A DNA stretch of 35,111 bases from DAOVVL01 sp965603095. Its GTDB lineage: Bacteria; Pseudomonadota; Alphaproteobacteria; Rhodospirillales; Magnetovibrionaceae. The translations under genes were made by a program, and so were the position numbers. Below, in pieces: positions 5,483 to 14,446 of this stretch. The stretch is taken from contig CBFDBQ010000020.1 in the NCBI GenBank assembly GCA_965603095.1, positions 1-35,111 of the forward strand, read 5' to 3'. The first letter of the stretch is position 1. Each line of letters begins with the position of its first letter. Under the pieces are notes generated by a model. It worked only from the letters and a program-made list of their open reading frames with translations. It made no database searches and was not told where the DNA came from.

Positions 5483-8400
5483 TTATGCGTCATTTACCTG
5501 TTTTATCTTAGGTTTTGCATACCCATGTACCAATGTCAGAAGCGGCGGGATGATAAATAAGGTCAGCAATGCTGATAGGGCCAAACCGCCAACCACAACC
5601 GAGCCTAGGCCACGGTAAAGCTCTGAACCGGCACCGGGAAATATGACCAACGGCAACATGCCAAAAATACTGGTCAGGGTTGACATAAATATAGGGCGAA
5701 TACGGTTTTGGGTTGCGGCAACAATGGAATCTTCAACGTTCATACCATCATGGCGTTGGTGGTAAAGCGTTTGGTGAACAATAAGTATGGCGTTGTTAAC
5801 CACAATCCCAACTAAAATAATAAACCCAAGCATCGTAAGCATATCAAGCGACTGTTGTGTGAATAGGCTTAACACGCCAAGCCCAATCACCCCGCCAGCG
5901 GTTGCTAGCGGAACCGAAAGCACAATTATCAACGGATAAATAAAACTTTCAAACAGCACCGCCATAACAAGATAGACAATTACAATTGCAATTAACAAAT
6001 CAACCACCATTGCATCCCATGCTTGTGATAATTTATCTGCAGTTCCGGAAAGATTTATGCTCATACCATCGGGCAGACCATCTTTAAATAATGGGGCCAG
6101 CACCTCTGCATTTATTATGTCTATTGCTTCTTCCATGGATACGTTGGATGCCGGGCGAACCTCGATAGTTACCGTTCGTTCCCGCTCGATATGTCTAATC
6201 TCGGTTGGCCCCGATGTAACAATAACATCGGCGAGCGAGCTAACCGGAAGAATGGCCCCACTGCGCGTTACAACCGGAAGGTTTGCCACCCCTTGAGTTT
6301 CGGTTATGCCAGATTCAGGCCCGGCGATTGTTAAATCAATTCTTTCGCCGCCAACGGTTATTTGGGCTATGCGCAAACCATCGTTAAATGCATCAACCGT
6401 TTGGCTAAACTCGCGGGCTGATATCCCATTATCTGACAGACGCACAGGGTCTGGAATAATACGCACTTCAGGCGCACCAAGCTCCAACCCCGGTTTGGGT
6501 CTAATTTGGTTTCCTTGGTCTCTTGGCAGTACTTTGCCAGCTATTTGCGTAACCTTTAATGCGGTTGCCAGAACCTCTTCTAGTTCAGGCCCGGAAATAT
6601 CGATATTAATAGACCGGCCACTGCCGACGGAACGGCCAAATAGCGATGGCTGGGTAACAAACCCAAATGTTCCCGGTTCTTTAAAAACAGGCTTTCTTAT
6701 TATGGGTATTAATTCTGCGGCACGGTCTGGCTCTATGGCGCTGGCTCCAACAAAAGTAGAAGTGGGCCGTGCCACAAAAAAGAAATTATCTATTTTTGGT
6801 ATTCCGTCGACGGTCTCTTCTGGGCCGGTTTCATATGCCCAGTATTTTTTAACCTCGTTCTCTACTTCTTCGGCAATGGAAATGGTTGTTTCTAGGTTGT
6901 ATCCCGGCGGTGGTAATATGGCGCCAATAATAAGGTTTCTATTTCCTTCGGGCAGATATTCAAGCTTAGGCAACAATACCCACGTAATTATGGTCGCAGA
7001 AACGGTTATTGCCACCACTACGGTGCGGGCTAGTTTTTTGTCGTGGGCAACGCGGTGGGTAAATGAAACTATGAACGCGGTGAATTTTTCTGACCAAGCA
7101 TCAAGCGCTTGCAACCACTTAATCTTGGCGGCCCCATTTTTTGTCCCCTTGGGCATTTTTTCTAACAGTTTGTTTGAAAGCGCGGGAATAACAGTTACCG
7201 CCACCACAAGCGAAAGAACAACTGCAACCGATATGGCAACTGCGATATCACGGAAAAGCTGCCCAACCTCAAGGTTCATGGCCAGAATTGGGGCAAACAC
7301 CAGCACCGTGGTCAATGCCGAAACCAAAACAGCCCCCCATACTTGCTTTGCCCCGTGGTATGCCGCATCGCTTGAACTGCGGCCTTCTTGGCGCAGGCGA
7401 TAAATATTTTCTAAAACCACAATTGCGGCATCTACAACCATGCCAACAGCAAAGGCAATACCGGCTAGAGAAATAACATTTATTGATCTGCCCATGGTGG
7501 CCATGGCAACAAACGCACCAATAACCGAAACTGGAATTGCTACAGAAATAATTATTGTCGCAGAACCTGAACGCAAAAATAGCATTAACACCATTGCCGC
7601 CAACAAACCGCCAAGCCAGATATTTTGCTGTACTAAATCAATGGCCGAATTAATGTAAACTGTTTCATCATACATTTGGACAAGCTCAAGCCCGACTACG
7701 GGCAGGGGGCCGCTGTTTAGCTCACTTATCGCCGTGTGTACGCCATCCATTGTTTCAATTACGTTTGAACCACTTTCGCCAACGGCATTTAGAACCAATG
7801 CTTGTTCGCCTAAGCGTCGAATGCGCGCTCGAGGTTCGCGGTAGCCATAAACAATTTCACCAATATCACCAACGGTAACCCGTGAAATTTGACCGCTTGT
7901 ACTATCACTAAGCGAGCGGATTACAACCGCACGAACATGGTCTATGGATGAAAGCTCGCCTTGGGTTCGCACCACATAACGGCGCTTTCCTTCGTCAACC
8001 GTTCCTGCGGTTACCGATGAATTGGCCGAACGCAATGCACCAACAACTTCGGAAACCGTAAGCCCAAACCGGGCCATTCGTTCCGGGTCAACCACCACCC
8101 GCATTTCGCGTTTCATTCCGCCATAAACATTTACCCCGGCAATGCCCCTAACCCGTTCAATGCGGTCTTGAATTACATTTTCTATGTAATCGCCGTAGGT
8201 ATGGATATCGCGTTCATTGCCAGCGGTGCGTTTTAAGGTAAACCATGCGATGGGCCTGTCTTCGCTGTCGTGGGTTCTGAGCGTCGGTTTATCAACCTCG
8301 TCAGGATATCCGGTGATGCGTTCAAGCCGGTTTGAAACCAACAACAAGGCTTTGTCCATATCTTGGGAAAGGGAAAACTCCAGCGTAATTCGTCCACTAC

Positions 8401-8659
8401 CGTGTTGCGAACGGCTTGACATTGAATCAAGACCCTCAAGCCCTTTAAGCACATCTTCTTGGCGATTTATAACCTCGCGTTCAACCTCGGCCGGTGCCGC
8501 ACCGGGCCAGTTAGTTCGAACCGATAAAACTGGTTTTCTTATGTCGGGGGTTAATTGAATGGGGATGGTTTTCAGCGCTAGCATGCCGAACATGACAACC
8601 ATCAGCACCGCCGCAATTACGGCAATGGGTCGATCTATTGCCGTGCGGATAAGGTTCAT
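5483..8659 (-). CDS. RND-family efflux transporter, inner-membrane permease, 1058 aa
   Basis: Proton-driven pump of the AcrB/HAE type that exports substrates from inner membrane and periplasm. Length is normal for the family. The N-terminal membrane helix is followed by a periplasmic porter domain (about 45-335), helices 2-6 (about 340-500), a helix near 550, a second porter domain (about 570-860) and the last five helices. The proton-relay segment reads GMVVDAAIVVLENI, with Asp at 410 but Ala where AcrB has its second Asp; this single-Asp form is found in many RND pumps. The start ATG overlaps the stop of the fusion-protein gene in an ATGA, so the two are translationally coupled. No outer-membrane factor gene is nearby, so a shared TolC-like channel is assumed. 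Substrate unknown. A sulfur-sensing repressor follows, which may or may not control the pump. Confidence 0.95.
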   Translation of the reverse strand: MNLIRTAIDRPIAVIAAVLMVVMFGMLALKTIPIQLTPDIRKPVLSVRTNWPGAAPAEVEREVINRQEDVLKGLEGLDSMSSRSQHGSGRITLEFSLSQDMDKALLLVSNRLERITGYPDEVDKPTLRTHDSEDRPIAWFTLKRTAGNERDIHTYGDYIENVIQDRIERVRGIAGVNVYGGMKREMRVVVDPERMARFGLTVSEVVGALRSANSSVTAGTVDEGKRRYVVRTQGELSSIDHVRAVVIRSLSDSTSGQISRVTVGDIGEIVYGYREPRARIRRLGEQALVLNAVGESGSNVIETMDGVHTAISELNSGPLPVVGLELVQMYDETVYINSAIDLVQQNIWLGGLLAAMVLMLFLRSGSATIIISVAIPVSVIGAFVAMATMGRSINVISLAGIAFAVGMVVDAAIVVLENIYRLRQEGRSSSDAAYHGAKQVWGAVLVSALTTVLVFAPILAMNLEVGQLFRDIAVAISVAVVLSLVVAVTVIPALSNKLLEKMPKGTKNGAAKIKWLQALDAWSEKFTAFIVSFTHRVAHDKKLARTVVVAITVSATIITWVLLPKLEYLPEGNRNLIIGAILPPPGYNLETTISIAEEVENEVKKYWAYETGPEETVDGIPKIDNFFFVARPTSTFVGASAIEPDRAAELIPIIRKPVFKEPGTFGFVTQPSLFGRSVGSGRSINIDISGPELEEVLATALKVTQIAGKVLPRDQGNQIRPKPGLELGAPEVRIIPDPVRLSDNGISAREFSQTVDAFNDGLRIAQITVGGERIDLTIAGPESGITETQGVANLPVVTRSGAILPVSSLADVIVTSGPTEIRHIERERTVTIEVRPASNVSMEEAIDIINAEVLAPLFKDGLPDGMSINLSGTADKLSQAWDAMVVDLLIAIVIVYLVMAVLFESFIYPLIIVLSVPLATAGGVIGLGVLSLFTQQSLDMLTMLGFIILVGIVVNNAILIVHQTLYHQRHDGMNVEDSIVAATQNRIRPIFMSTLTSIFGMLPLVIFPGAGSELYRGLGSVVVGGLALSALLTLFIIPPLLTLVHGYAKPKIKQVNDA

Positions 8660-9840
8660 TTTATTTCATTCTTCTTATTGGTATTTTTAATACTTACGTT
8701 TTGCCCGGGGCGCAGGCGTTCATTGCCGCGCACCACAACCTTGTCTCCGGGGTTAAGACCATTTAGCACAACAAAGCGTTGTCCGATTGCCTCGCCTAAC
8801 GTGACCGGGTTTATATTTACTTTTCCATCAACCACAACATAGACAACTTGTTTTCCGCCTCGGTTTAATATCGCGTCTTTATGAACGCTTGTTACCTCGC
8901 GCACCGCACCTGCGGGAACGTCAATGGTTACACTTTGGTTTGCTGCCATTCCTACAAGAACGCCATCGTCTATTGGCGTTAAGCGAACTTCTCTAGTGCG
9001 GGTGAGGGGGTTTTCTTCGGGTACCACGGCCCGAACCGCGCTTATGCCAGTGACGGAATTTCCAATGCGAAACGGAACCTCGGTTCCGGGCAAAAGGCCG
9101 CTTGTGCGTCGGGCCGGAACTTGGGCCTCTATTTCCATATCCACATCGCTAATCATACTTACTACTGGTTGGCCGACACTTAGGTAGCTTCCGCTTTCGG
9201 TGTGAACTTTTGTTACGACCCCGGTGTATGGTGCACGGATTGTGGTATTGGCAAAATCTATTTCCGTAAGTTTAAGGTTGGCGCGTGAGCGTTTTAGCTG
9301 GGCATCGGCTTCGAGAGATGCGCTTTCTGCTTTTATTAATTCCTGCCTAGCATCATCAAATCGAGCCGGGCTAAAAGCAGCCGAAGTTTTAAGATCTTCA
9401 AGTCGTTGCAGTTCTTGCCGGCGCAGTTCCGTCTGGGCGCGCGCAGTTCCAGTTCTGGCTTTGGCGGCCTGAACTTCGGCGCTAGCCAGCTCGCGTGACC
9501 ATTTAATGCTATCACTGTGGAGCAGGGCAATTTTGTCATTCTTTTTTACCCGATCACCGACCCGGGCAAGTATTTTTAATACCGGGCCTTTTACAATGGC
9601 TGAAACCGCACCCGACTGCGCCGCAACCAAACGACCAATTATGGGAACGCTTTGGCGTGCAGTTTCCATGCGAACATCATCAACGCTAACGCTGGCGCCA
9701 CGTTTTTCATCCTTATTTTTATCTTGGTTTTTTTCTTGCGCGCTTGCGCTTGTTGCTAAAACTGCAAAAGTAGATAGTAAAAGCGTGAATAATATAAACT
9801 TTGCACGGGCATTGAAAAAACCAGATTTCCCATATTTCAT
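8656..9840 (-). CDS. RND efflux periplasmic adaptor (membrane fusion protein), 394 aa
   Basis: Adaptor that links the inner-membrane RND pump to an outer-membrane channel. An N-terminal signal peptide (hydrophobic core about 14-30, probable cleavage after A34 in SASA-Q) is followed by a charged linker. Then come the first half of the lipoyl domain (about 60-100), a long helical hairpin rich in Ala, Arg and Glu (about 105-195), the second lipoyl half with TTIRAPYTGVVTKV, a beta-barrel and a membrane-proximal domain ending in GLNPGDKVVVRGNERLRPGQ. No lipobox Cys is seen. The ATG at 9840 has AGAGG 6 nt upstream. It is the first gene of the pump operon and lies divergent to xseB across 123 bp. 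Confidence 0.93.
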   Translation of the reverse strand: MKYGKSGFFNARAKFILFTLLLSTFAVLATSASAQEKNQDKNKDEKRGASVSVDDVRMETARQSVPIIGRLVAAQSGAVSAIVKGPVLKILARVGDRVKKNDKIALLHSDSIKWSRELASAEVQAAKARTGTARAQTELRRQELQRLEDLKTSAAFSPARFDDARQELIKAESASLEADAQLKRSRANLKLTEIDFANTTIRAPYTGVVTKVHTESGSYLSVGQPVVSMISDVDMEIEAQVPARRTSGLLPGTEVPFRIGNSVTGISAVRAVVPEENPLTRTREVRLTPIDDGVLVGMAANQSVTIDVPAGAVREVTSVHKDAILNRGGKQVVYVVVDGKVNINPVTLGEAIGQRFVVLNGLNPGDKVVVRGNERLRPGQNVSIKNTNKKNEIK

Positions 9841-9963
9841 TGAGAACCTCTTTTTTGTTGGTTGAAAAGGACTTTAGGGCTAAATACCCAGTCTTTCAAT
9901 CTTGCTTTATAAACCGCAATAGCCATAATTTACTTGTAAATCATATATAGGGAATATCTAAAG

Positions 9964-10230
9964 ATGGCCAAGGCAAAAAAACAAAACGAAGAAATACCAA
10001 CAGATATCAAGGCCCTTGGTTTTGAAGAGGCATTGGCTGAGCTGGAAGATATAGTCCGTGACCTAGAAGACGGCTCGGGCGAGCTTGAAAGTGCCATCAA
10101 GGCGTTTGAGCGCGGAACCCACCTTAAGCGCCACTGCGAGCAAAAACTAAAAGAAGCAGAAGCAAGAATAGAAAAAATTGTTCCGGGTTCTGGCGGGAAG
10201 CTTAGCGCCAAACCGGCGGAGTTTGATTAA
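9964..10230 (+). CDS. xseB: Exodeoxyribonuclease VII small subunit
   Basis: Small helical subunit that binds the C-terminal region of XseA to form exonuclease VII, which degrades single-stranded DNA to oligonucleotides. The 88-residue length and the conserved core FEEALAELEDIVRDLEDG, then LESAIKAFERG, are diagnostic. The protein is two helices with a short basic leader and a disordered tail. It is the first gene of a unit with ispA (2-bp gap) and dxs, an arrangement common in proteobacteria; the large subunit xseA is not in this window. The ATG at 9964 is the natural family start. Confidence 0.95.
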   Translation: MAKAKKQNEEIPTDIKALGFEEALAELEDIVRDLEDGSGELESAIKAFERGTHLKRHCEQKLKEAEARIEKIVPGSGGKLSAKPAEFD

Positions 10231-10232
10231 GG

Positions 10233-11144
10233 GTGTCACAATCAAATAAATCAAATATAGAAGCATTTTCAGCCCAGTTGAAAAAAACTGCCAATCGGGT
10301 TGATGCCGTGCTTGATAAATTGCTACCAAAACCAAATGGCCCCGAAGGCCGCTTGATGGAAGCGGTCAGGTATTCGACCCTTGGTGGGGGCAAACGCATA
10401 AGACCGTTTCTTACACTAAACACCGCCGCTCTGTTTGAAGTAGACAGCGAAAGCGCAGAGCGCGTTGCCGCCGCCATAGAGATGATGCATTGTTATTCTT
10501 TAATACACGATGACCTGCCAGCAATGGATGATGATGATCTTCGTCGTGGACGTAAAACCACACATATAAAATTTGATGAGGCTACCGCAATATTAGCTGG
10601 GGATGCGCTTCAGGCATTGGCATTTGAGGTAATTGCTAATGAGAAAACCCATCAGGACGCAAGCATTCGTATTGAGCTGGTTGATGCGCTTTCTAAAGCC
10701 GCTGGCCCAAAAGGTATGGTTGGCGGGCAAATGCTAGATCTTGTGGCCCATGAACATAATTTTGATGTGAACGAGGTCGCCCGTTTGCAACGAATGAAAA
10801 CTGGCGCGTTAATAGATGTGTCGTGTCTTGCCGGATGCGTTCTTGGCAAAGCATCTGAACACGCCCGTCATATGCTGCATGGTTATGCCCATGATCTTGG
10901 GTTGGCCTTTCAAATTGCAGATGACTTGCTCGATTTAGAAGGTGACGAAGAAACGGTTGGAAAAAAAACCGGTAAGGACCAGGCCCAAGGAAAAGCCACC
11001 TTTGTAACCATGCTGGGCGCAGAAGGGGCACGAGAGCAGGCCAAGGCGCTTTCCGCCCAAGCGGTAGAACATCTTGCAATATATGAAAAAAAGGCAGACC
11101 CTTTACGTGATTTGGCTAATTTCGTGGTTGAGCGGTTGTCCTGA
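10233..11144 (+). CDS. ispA: Farnesyl diphosphate synthase (polyprenyl synthetase)
   Basis: Head-to-tail prenyltransferase that condenses IPP with DMAPP and then GPP to give farnesyl diphosphate, feeding quinone, undecaprenyl and hopanoid synthesis. Both aspartate-rich motifs are intact: the first as DDLPAMDDDDLRRGR, the second as DDLLD. The chain-length region before the first motif (MMHCYSLIH) matches IspA-type short-chain enzymes. GGGKRIRP near residue 50 binds IPP. The start is GTG at 10233, 2 bp after the xseB stop, so coupling is likely. At 303 residues the length is normal. With dxs immediately downstream, the unit controls isoprenoid supply. Confidence 0.95.
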   Translation: MSQSNKSNIEAFSAQLKKTANRVDAVLDKLLPKPNGPEGRLMEAVRYSTLGGGKRIRPFLTLNTAALFEVDSESAERVAAAIEMMHCYSLIHDDLPAMDDDDLRRGRKTTHIKFDEATAILAGDALQALAFEVIANEKTHQDASIRIELVDALSKAAGPKGMVGGQMLDLVAHEHNFDVNEVARLQRMKTGALIDVSCLAGCVLGKASEHARHMLHGYAHDLGLAFQIADDLLDLEGDEETVGKKTGKDQAQGKATFVTMLGAEGAREQAKALSAQAVEHLAIYEKKADPLRDLANFVVERLS

Positions 11145-11206
11145 GGTAAATTGGGGTCTAAAACCCAGCTTATGTCGCAATATTTGAGCGCTCAAATGAG
11201 GAAAAA

Positions 11207-13138
11207 ATGACTGAAACGGTGGATGGCACACCCATACTGGATAGTATTTCCAGCCCAGAAGATATTCGTTCATTACAATTGGATGATATTAAGCTGCTGG
11301 CTGATGAATTGCGCTTCGAGACTATTCGCACAACATCAATTACCGGTGGCCATCTTGGGGCATCGTTGGGTGTTGTCGAATTAACAACCGCGCTTCACCA
11401 CGTATTCAACACCCCCGATGACAGGCTTATCTGGGATGTGGGTCATCAGTGTTACCCCCACAAAATATTAACTGGCAGACGCGAACAAATGATAACCCTT
11501 CGCCAAGGCGGTGGTATTTCAGGTTTTACCAACAAAGCAGAAAGCAAGTTTGACCCGTTCGGTGCTGGGCACAGCTCAACATCTATTTCTGCTGGTCTTG
11601 GTATGGCAGTTGCGCGTGATATGGATGGCAGAACAAATAATGTAATTGCCGTAATTGGCGATGGCGCCATGAGCGCAGGAATGGTTTACGAAGCAATGAA
11701 TCATGCCGGTTCGCAGGATTCACGCCTAATTATTATTTTAAATGATAACGATATGTCCATAGCCCCACCAGTTGGTGCCATGAGCGCGTATCTTTCTAGG
11801 CTTATTTCATCAAAACCATACCGTCAGGCCCGTGACCTAGCTAAACAGCTTTCGAAAAAATTGCCCCGCAGTTTGGAAGAGGCGGCAAGACGGGCCGAAG
11901 AATACGCTCGTGGTTTGGTTACCGGCGGTACACTGTTTGAAGAAATGGGAATTTTTTATGTTGGCCCCATTGATGGCCATAATTTAGATCATTTATTGCC
12001 GGTTTTAAAAAATGTGCGCGATGACGAAGGTATGGGCCCGGTATTAATTCATGTTGTTACACAAAAAGGACACGGTTACGCGCCCGCCGAAGATGCGCCA
12101 GATAAATTTCACGGTGTTGGTCGCTTTGACGTTGTTACCGGGGCGCAGGTAAAGGCAAAATCAAACGCACCCAGTTATACCTCGGTTTTTTCCGATGAAA
12201 TAGTACGTCTTGGTGGGGTAGATGAAAAAATAGTTGCCATTACAGCCGCCATGCCATCCGGAACCGGGCTTGATGAATTTGCTGAAAAATATCCAGAACG
12301 ATTTTTTGATGTGGGCATTGCCGAACAGCATGCAGTTACCTTTGCCGCCGGATTAGCGGCGGAGGGGGTTAAGCCGTTTTGTGCAATTTATTCAACCTTC
12401 CTTCAGCGTGCATACGATCAAGTAATTCATGACGTAGCTATTCAAAAGCTTCCGGTTCGTTTTGCCCTTGACCGTGCTGGGTTTGTCGGTGCCGATGGCG
12501 CAACCCATCATGGGTCTTTTGATTTAGCCTATCTAGGTTGTGTTCCGGGAATTGTGGTAATGGCCCCGGCTGATGAGGCGGAGCTTAAAAATATGACAGC
12601 AACAGCCGCCGCATTTGACGAAGGGCCCATAGCTTTTAGGTATCCACGCGGCGAGGGGGTTGGTATAGAGCTTCCCGCCATAGGTACAGCCCTTGAAATT
12701 GGCCGTGGCCGCATAATGGCCGAAGGCACAACAGTTGGTATTATTTCCATTGGCACGCGGTTGGCGGCAGCATTGGAAGCCGGTGAAAAATTGGCGGCGC
12801 AGGGTTTTTCCACATCCGTTGCCGATGCCCGGTTTATGAAGCCGCTAGATGAAAACTTGATAGAGCGTATGGCGCGCGAACACGAGGTATTAATAACCAT
12901 AGAAGAAGGTTCCCATGGCGGTTTTGGTGCTAGCGTTATCGAGCATCTTTCCAACAAAGGATTGCTGGATCGCGGATTAAAAGTCCGCACCATGGCGATA
13001 CCAGACATATTTATTGAGCAAGAGACACAGGCAAATCAAATAATTCAGGCAGGCCTTGGTGCCGATAAAATTCTTGAAGTTGCATTAATGGCCCTTGGCA
13101 AAAATGCCAAAAATGTATCCGCCAAAAGCCGAGCTTAA
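11207..13138 (+). CDS. dxs: 1-deoxy-D-xylulose-5-phosphate synthase
   Basis: Thiamine-diphosphate enzyme that joins pyruvate and glyceraldehyde 3-phosphate to DXP, the first step of the MEP isoprenoid pathway and also a feed into thiamine and PLP synthesis. Visible signatures include VGHQCYPHKILTGR, the TPP/metal motif GDGAMSAGMVYEAMNHAG followed by NDND, and the catalytic-Glu segment DVGIAEQHAVTFAAGLA. At 643 residues it has all three transketolase-like domains. The ATG at 11207 has GAGG 7 nt upstream and lies 62 bp after ispA. The 3' end overlaps the start of tlyA by about 35 bp, so the two are coupled. Confidence 0.97.
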   Translation: MTETVDGTPILDSISSPEDIRSLQLDDIKLLADELRFETIRTTSITGGHLGASLGVVELTTALHHVFNTPDDRLIWDVGHQCYPHKILTGRREQMITLRQGGGISGFTNKAESKFDPFGAGHSSTSISAGLGMAVARDMDGRTNNVIAVIGDGAMSAGMVYEAMNHAGSQDSRLIIILNDNDMSIAPPVGAMSAYLSRLISSKPYRQARDLAKQLSKKLPRSLEEAARRAEEYARGLVTGGTLFEEMGIFYVGPIDGHNLDHLLPVLKNVRDDEGMGPVLIHVVTQKGHGYAPAEDAPDKFHGVGRFDVVTGAQVKAKSNAPSYTSVFSDEIVRLGGVDEKIVAITAAMPSGTGLDEFAEKYPERFFDVGIAEQHAVTFAAGLAAEGVKPFCAIYSTFLQRAYDQVIHDVAIQKLPVRFALDRAGFVGADGATHHGSFDLAYLGCVPGIVVMAPADEAELKNMTATAAAFDEGPIAFRYPRGEGVGIELPAIGTALEIGRGRIMAEGTTVGIISIGTRLAAALEAGEKLAAQGFSTSVADARFMKPLDENLIERMAREHEVLITIEEGSHGGFGASVIEHLSNKGLLDRGLKVRTMAIPDIFIEQETQANQIIQAGLGADKILEVALMALGKNAKNVSAKSRA

Positions 13139-13910
13139 ACAAAAATTGCCCAAGACTGAAAAAAAACGTCCCGAAAAAATACGCATTGATCAGCTGTTGG
13201 TTGACCGTGGTTTGGTTGAAAGCAAATCCAAGGCCCAAGCATTAATTATGGCCGGCAAGGTTTTCAGCGATACAAAACGTTTGGATAAGCCGGGCCACAA
13301 GGTTTCCTCGGAAATAGCATTAGAGGTAAAAGGCCAAGACCACCCGTGGGTATCGCGTGGCGGGATCAAGCTAGCATCGGGACTTGAGAATTTTTCCATC
13401 AGTCCAGATGGGCTTGTCTGCATTGATGTTGGCGCATCAACCGGTGGTTTTACCGATGTGTTATTGCAAAATGGTGCCAAAAAAGTATATGCGGTTGATG
13501 TTGGCCATGGCCAGTTGGCATGGAAACTACGCGAAGACGAACGCGTTGTTGTATTAGAAAAAACAAACGCTCGCTACCTGACAGAAGAACATATTTCAGA
13601 ACCAATTGATCTTGTTGTTTGTGATGCATCATTTATTGGCCTGCAAACGGTTTTACCGGCAGCAATGAAATTAGCCGTGCCAAATGCACACCTAATTGCG
13701 CTAATAAAACCGCAATTTGAAGTAGGTAAAGACCAGGTGGGCAAGGGCGGTGTGGTGCGCGATCCTGAGCTGCACCAAGAAGTTTGCGATAAAATCAAAA
13801 ACTGGATTTCAGGCTTAGACGGTTGGGAAGTATTGGGCGTTTCAGAAAGCCCCATAAAAGGGCCGGAAGGAAATATTGAATTTCTTATGGCTGCCATAAG
13901 AAAATATTAG
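13104..13910 (+). CDS. tlyA: TlyA-family rRNA (cytidine-2'-O)-methyltransferase
   Basis: S4-domain plus FtsJ-like SAM methyltransferase that 2'-O-methylates ribosomal RNA cytidines. The S4 RNA-binding domain is seen as RIDQLLVDRGLVESKSKAQALIM in pattern (about residues 25-85), and the Rossmann methyltransferase with the SAM loop DVGASTGGFTDVLL (about 110). Candidate catalytic residues are the Lys in RGGIKLASG, the Asp in VVCDASF and the Lys in ALIKPQFE. Three starts are possible (TTG 13095, ATG 13104, ATG 13113) and none has a clear ribosome site; I chose 13104, and reinitiation from dxs is likely. The basic N-terminal 25 residues are not conserved in the family. The stop overlaps that of the convergent rhodanese gene by 4 bp. 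Confidence 0.92.
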   Translation: MPKMYPPKAELKQKLPKTEKKRPEKIRIDQLLVDRGLVESKSKAQALIMAGKVFSDTKRLDKPGHKVSSEIALEVKGQDHPWVSRGGIKLASGLENFSISPDGLVCIDVGASTGGFTDVLLQNGAKKVYAVDVGHGQLAWKLREDERVVVLEKTNARYLTEEHISEPIDLVVCDASFIGLQTVLPAAMKLAVPNAHLIALIKPQFEVGKDQVGKGGVVRDPELHQEVCDKIKNWISGLDGWEVLGVSESPIKGPEGNIEFLMAAIRKY

Positions 13911-14266
13911 TCTTCATCCACCGGCAGGCCGTCATCAATCCATTTGTTGATGCCACCCTTCATGTGGGTTACTTCGCCAAAACCAGCATTCATTAATTGC
14001 TTTGCCGCTACGGCTGAGCGTTTACCCACGGCGCACATTAAAATAACTTCGGTTCCATTAATTACCGGAAAATGATCAGCTTCAAAAAAACTTAGCGGCA
14101 TTAGAAACGCGCTGGGGATACGAACATTTTCATATTCGCTGGCTTCGCGCACATCAACAATTACCGACTGTCCGCTTGCAAGGCGTGCATGCACATCGGT
14201 CGGTTCCAGCTCGATAAGTATCGGGGCGGATGATTTGGTGGTGATGGATATGATATCTGCGCTCAT
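13907..14266 (-). CDS. Single-domain rhodanese-like sulfurtransferase, 119 aa
   Basis: Small cytoplasmic protein of one rhodanese domain. Landmarks are the VIVDVREASEYENVRIPSA segment and the active-site loop CAVGKRS, whose cysteine would carry the persulfide, followed by a helix (AAKQLMNAGF) and the closing KGGINKWIDDGLPV. Such proteins pass sulfane sulfur from thiosulfate or persulfides to acceptors such as TusA-type carriers. It may tie into the dsr cluster elsewhere in this window, but it is 14 kb away and the link is inference. The ATG at 14266 is preceded by a 180-bp region of extreme AT content; TATACT on the minus strand about 30 bp upstream could be a -10 box. Confidence 0.92.
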   Translation of the reverse strand: MSADIISITTKSSAPILIELEPTDVHARLASGQSVIVDVREASEYENVRIPSAFLMPLSFFEADHFPVINGTEVILMCAVGKRSAVAAKQLMNAGFGEVTHMKGGINKWIDDGLPVDED

Positions 14267-14446
14267 GGTTTTTGTATCTTTCGCTATTTTAGTATAATGC
14301 TTTAATTTCAGTGTATATAATTATATTAACACCAAACTTTAATGTCAAATATAAATTAATAACTAAATATATATGTATAATATTAGAGATAATGGATAAA
14401 TACCTAGATAAATCAGATAGTTATATAAAAATAAGGACTGGAAAAC
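14267..14446. other. 180-bp strongly AT-rich spacer between rhodanese gene and aroC
   Basis: Mostly A and T, with a perfect palindrome ATATAATTATAT at 14315-14326 and repeated TATA-like tracts. It must hold the rhodanese promoter (leftward) and the end of the aroC transcript. No GC-rich terminator, RNA gene or reading frame is seen. Confidence 0.45.

Noticed and set aside
6306..7403. 365-codon ORF on the plus strand inside the RND permease gene
   Set aside because: It is antisense to a clear, full-length RND transporter; its composition (Ser/Pro/Arg-rich, no domain) is typical of a shadow frame.
14315..14326. Perfect palindrome ATATAATTATAT before the rhodanese gene as a SqrR/BigR operator
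   Set aside because: Lies in sequence that is nearly all A and T, where such palindromes arise easily, and it does not match the 5368-5383 repeat.
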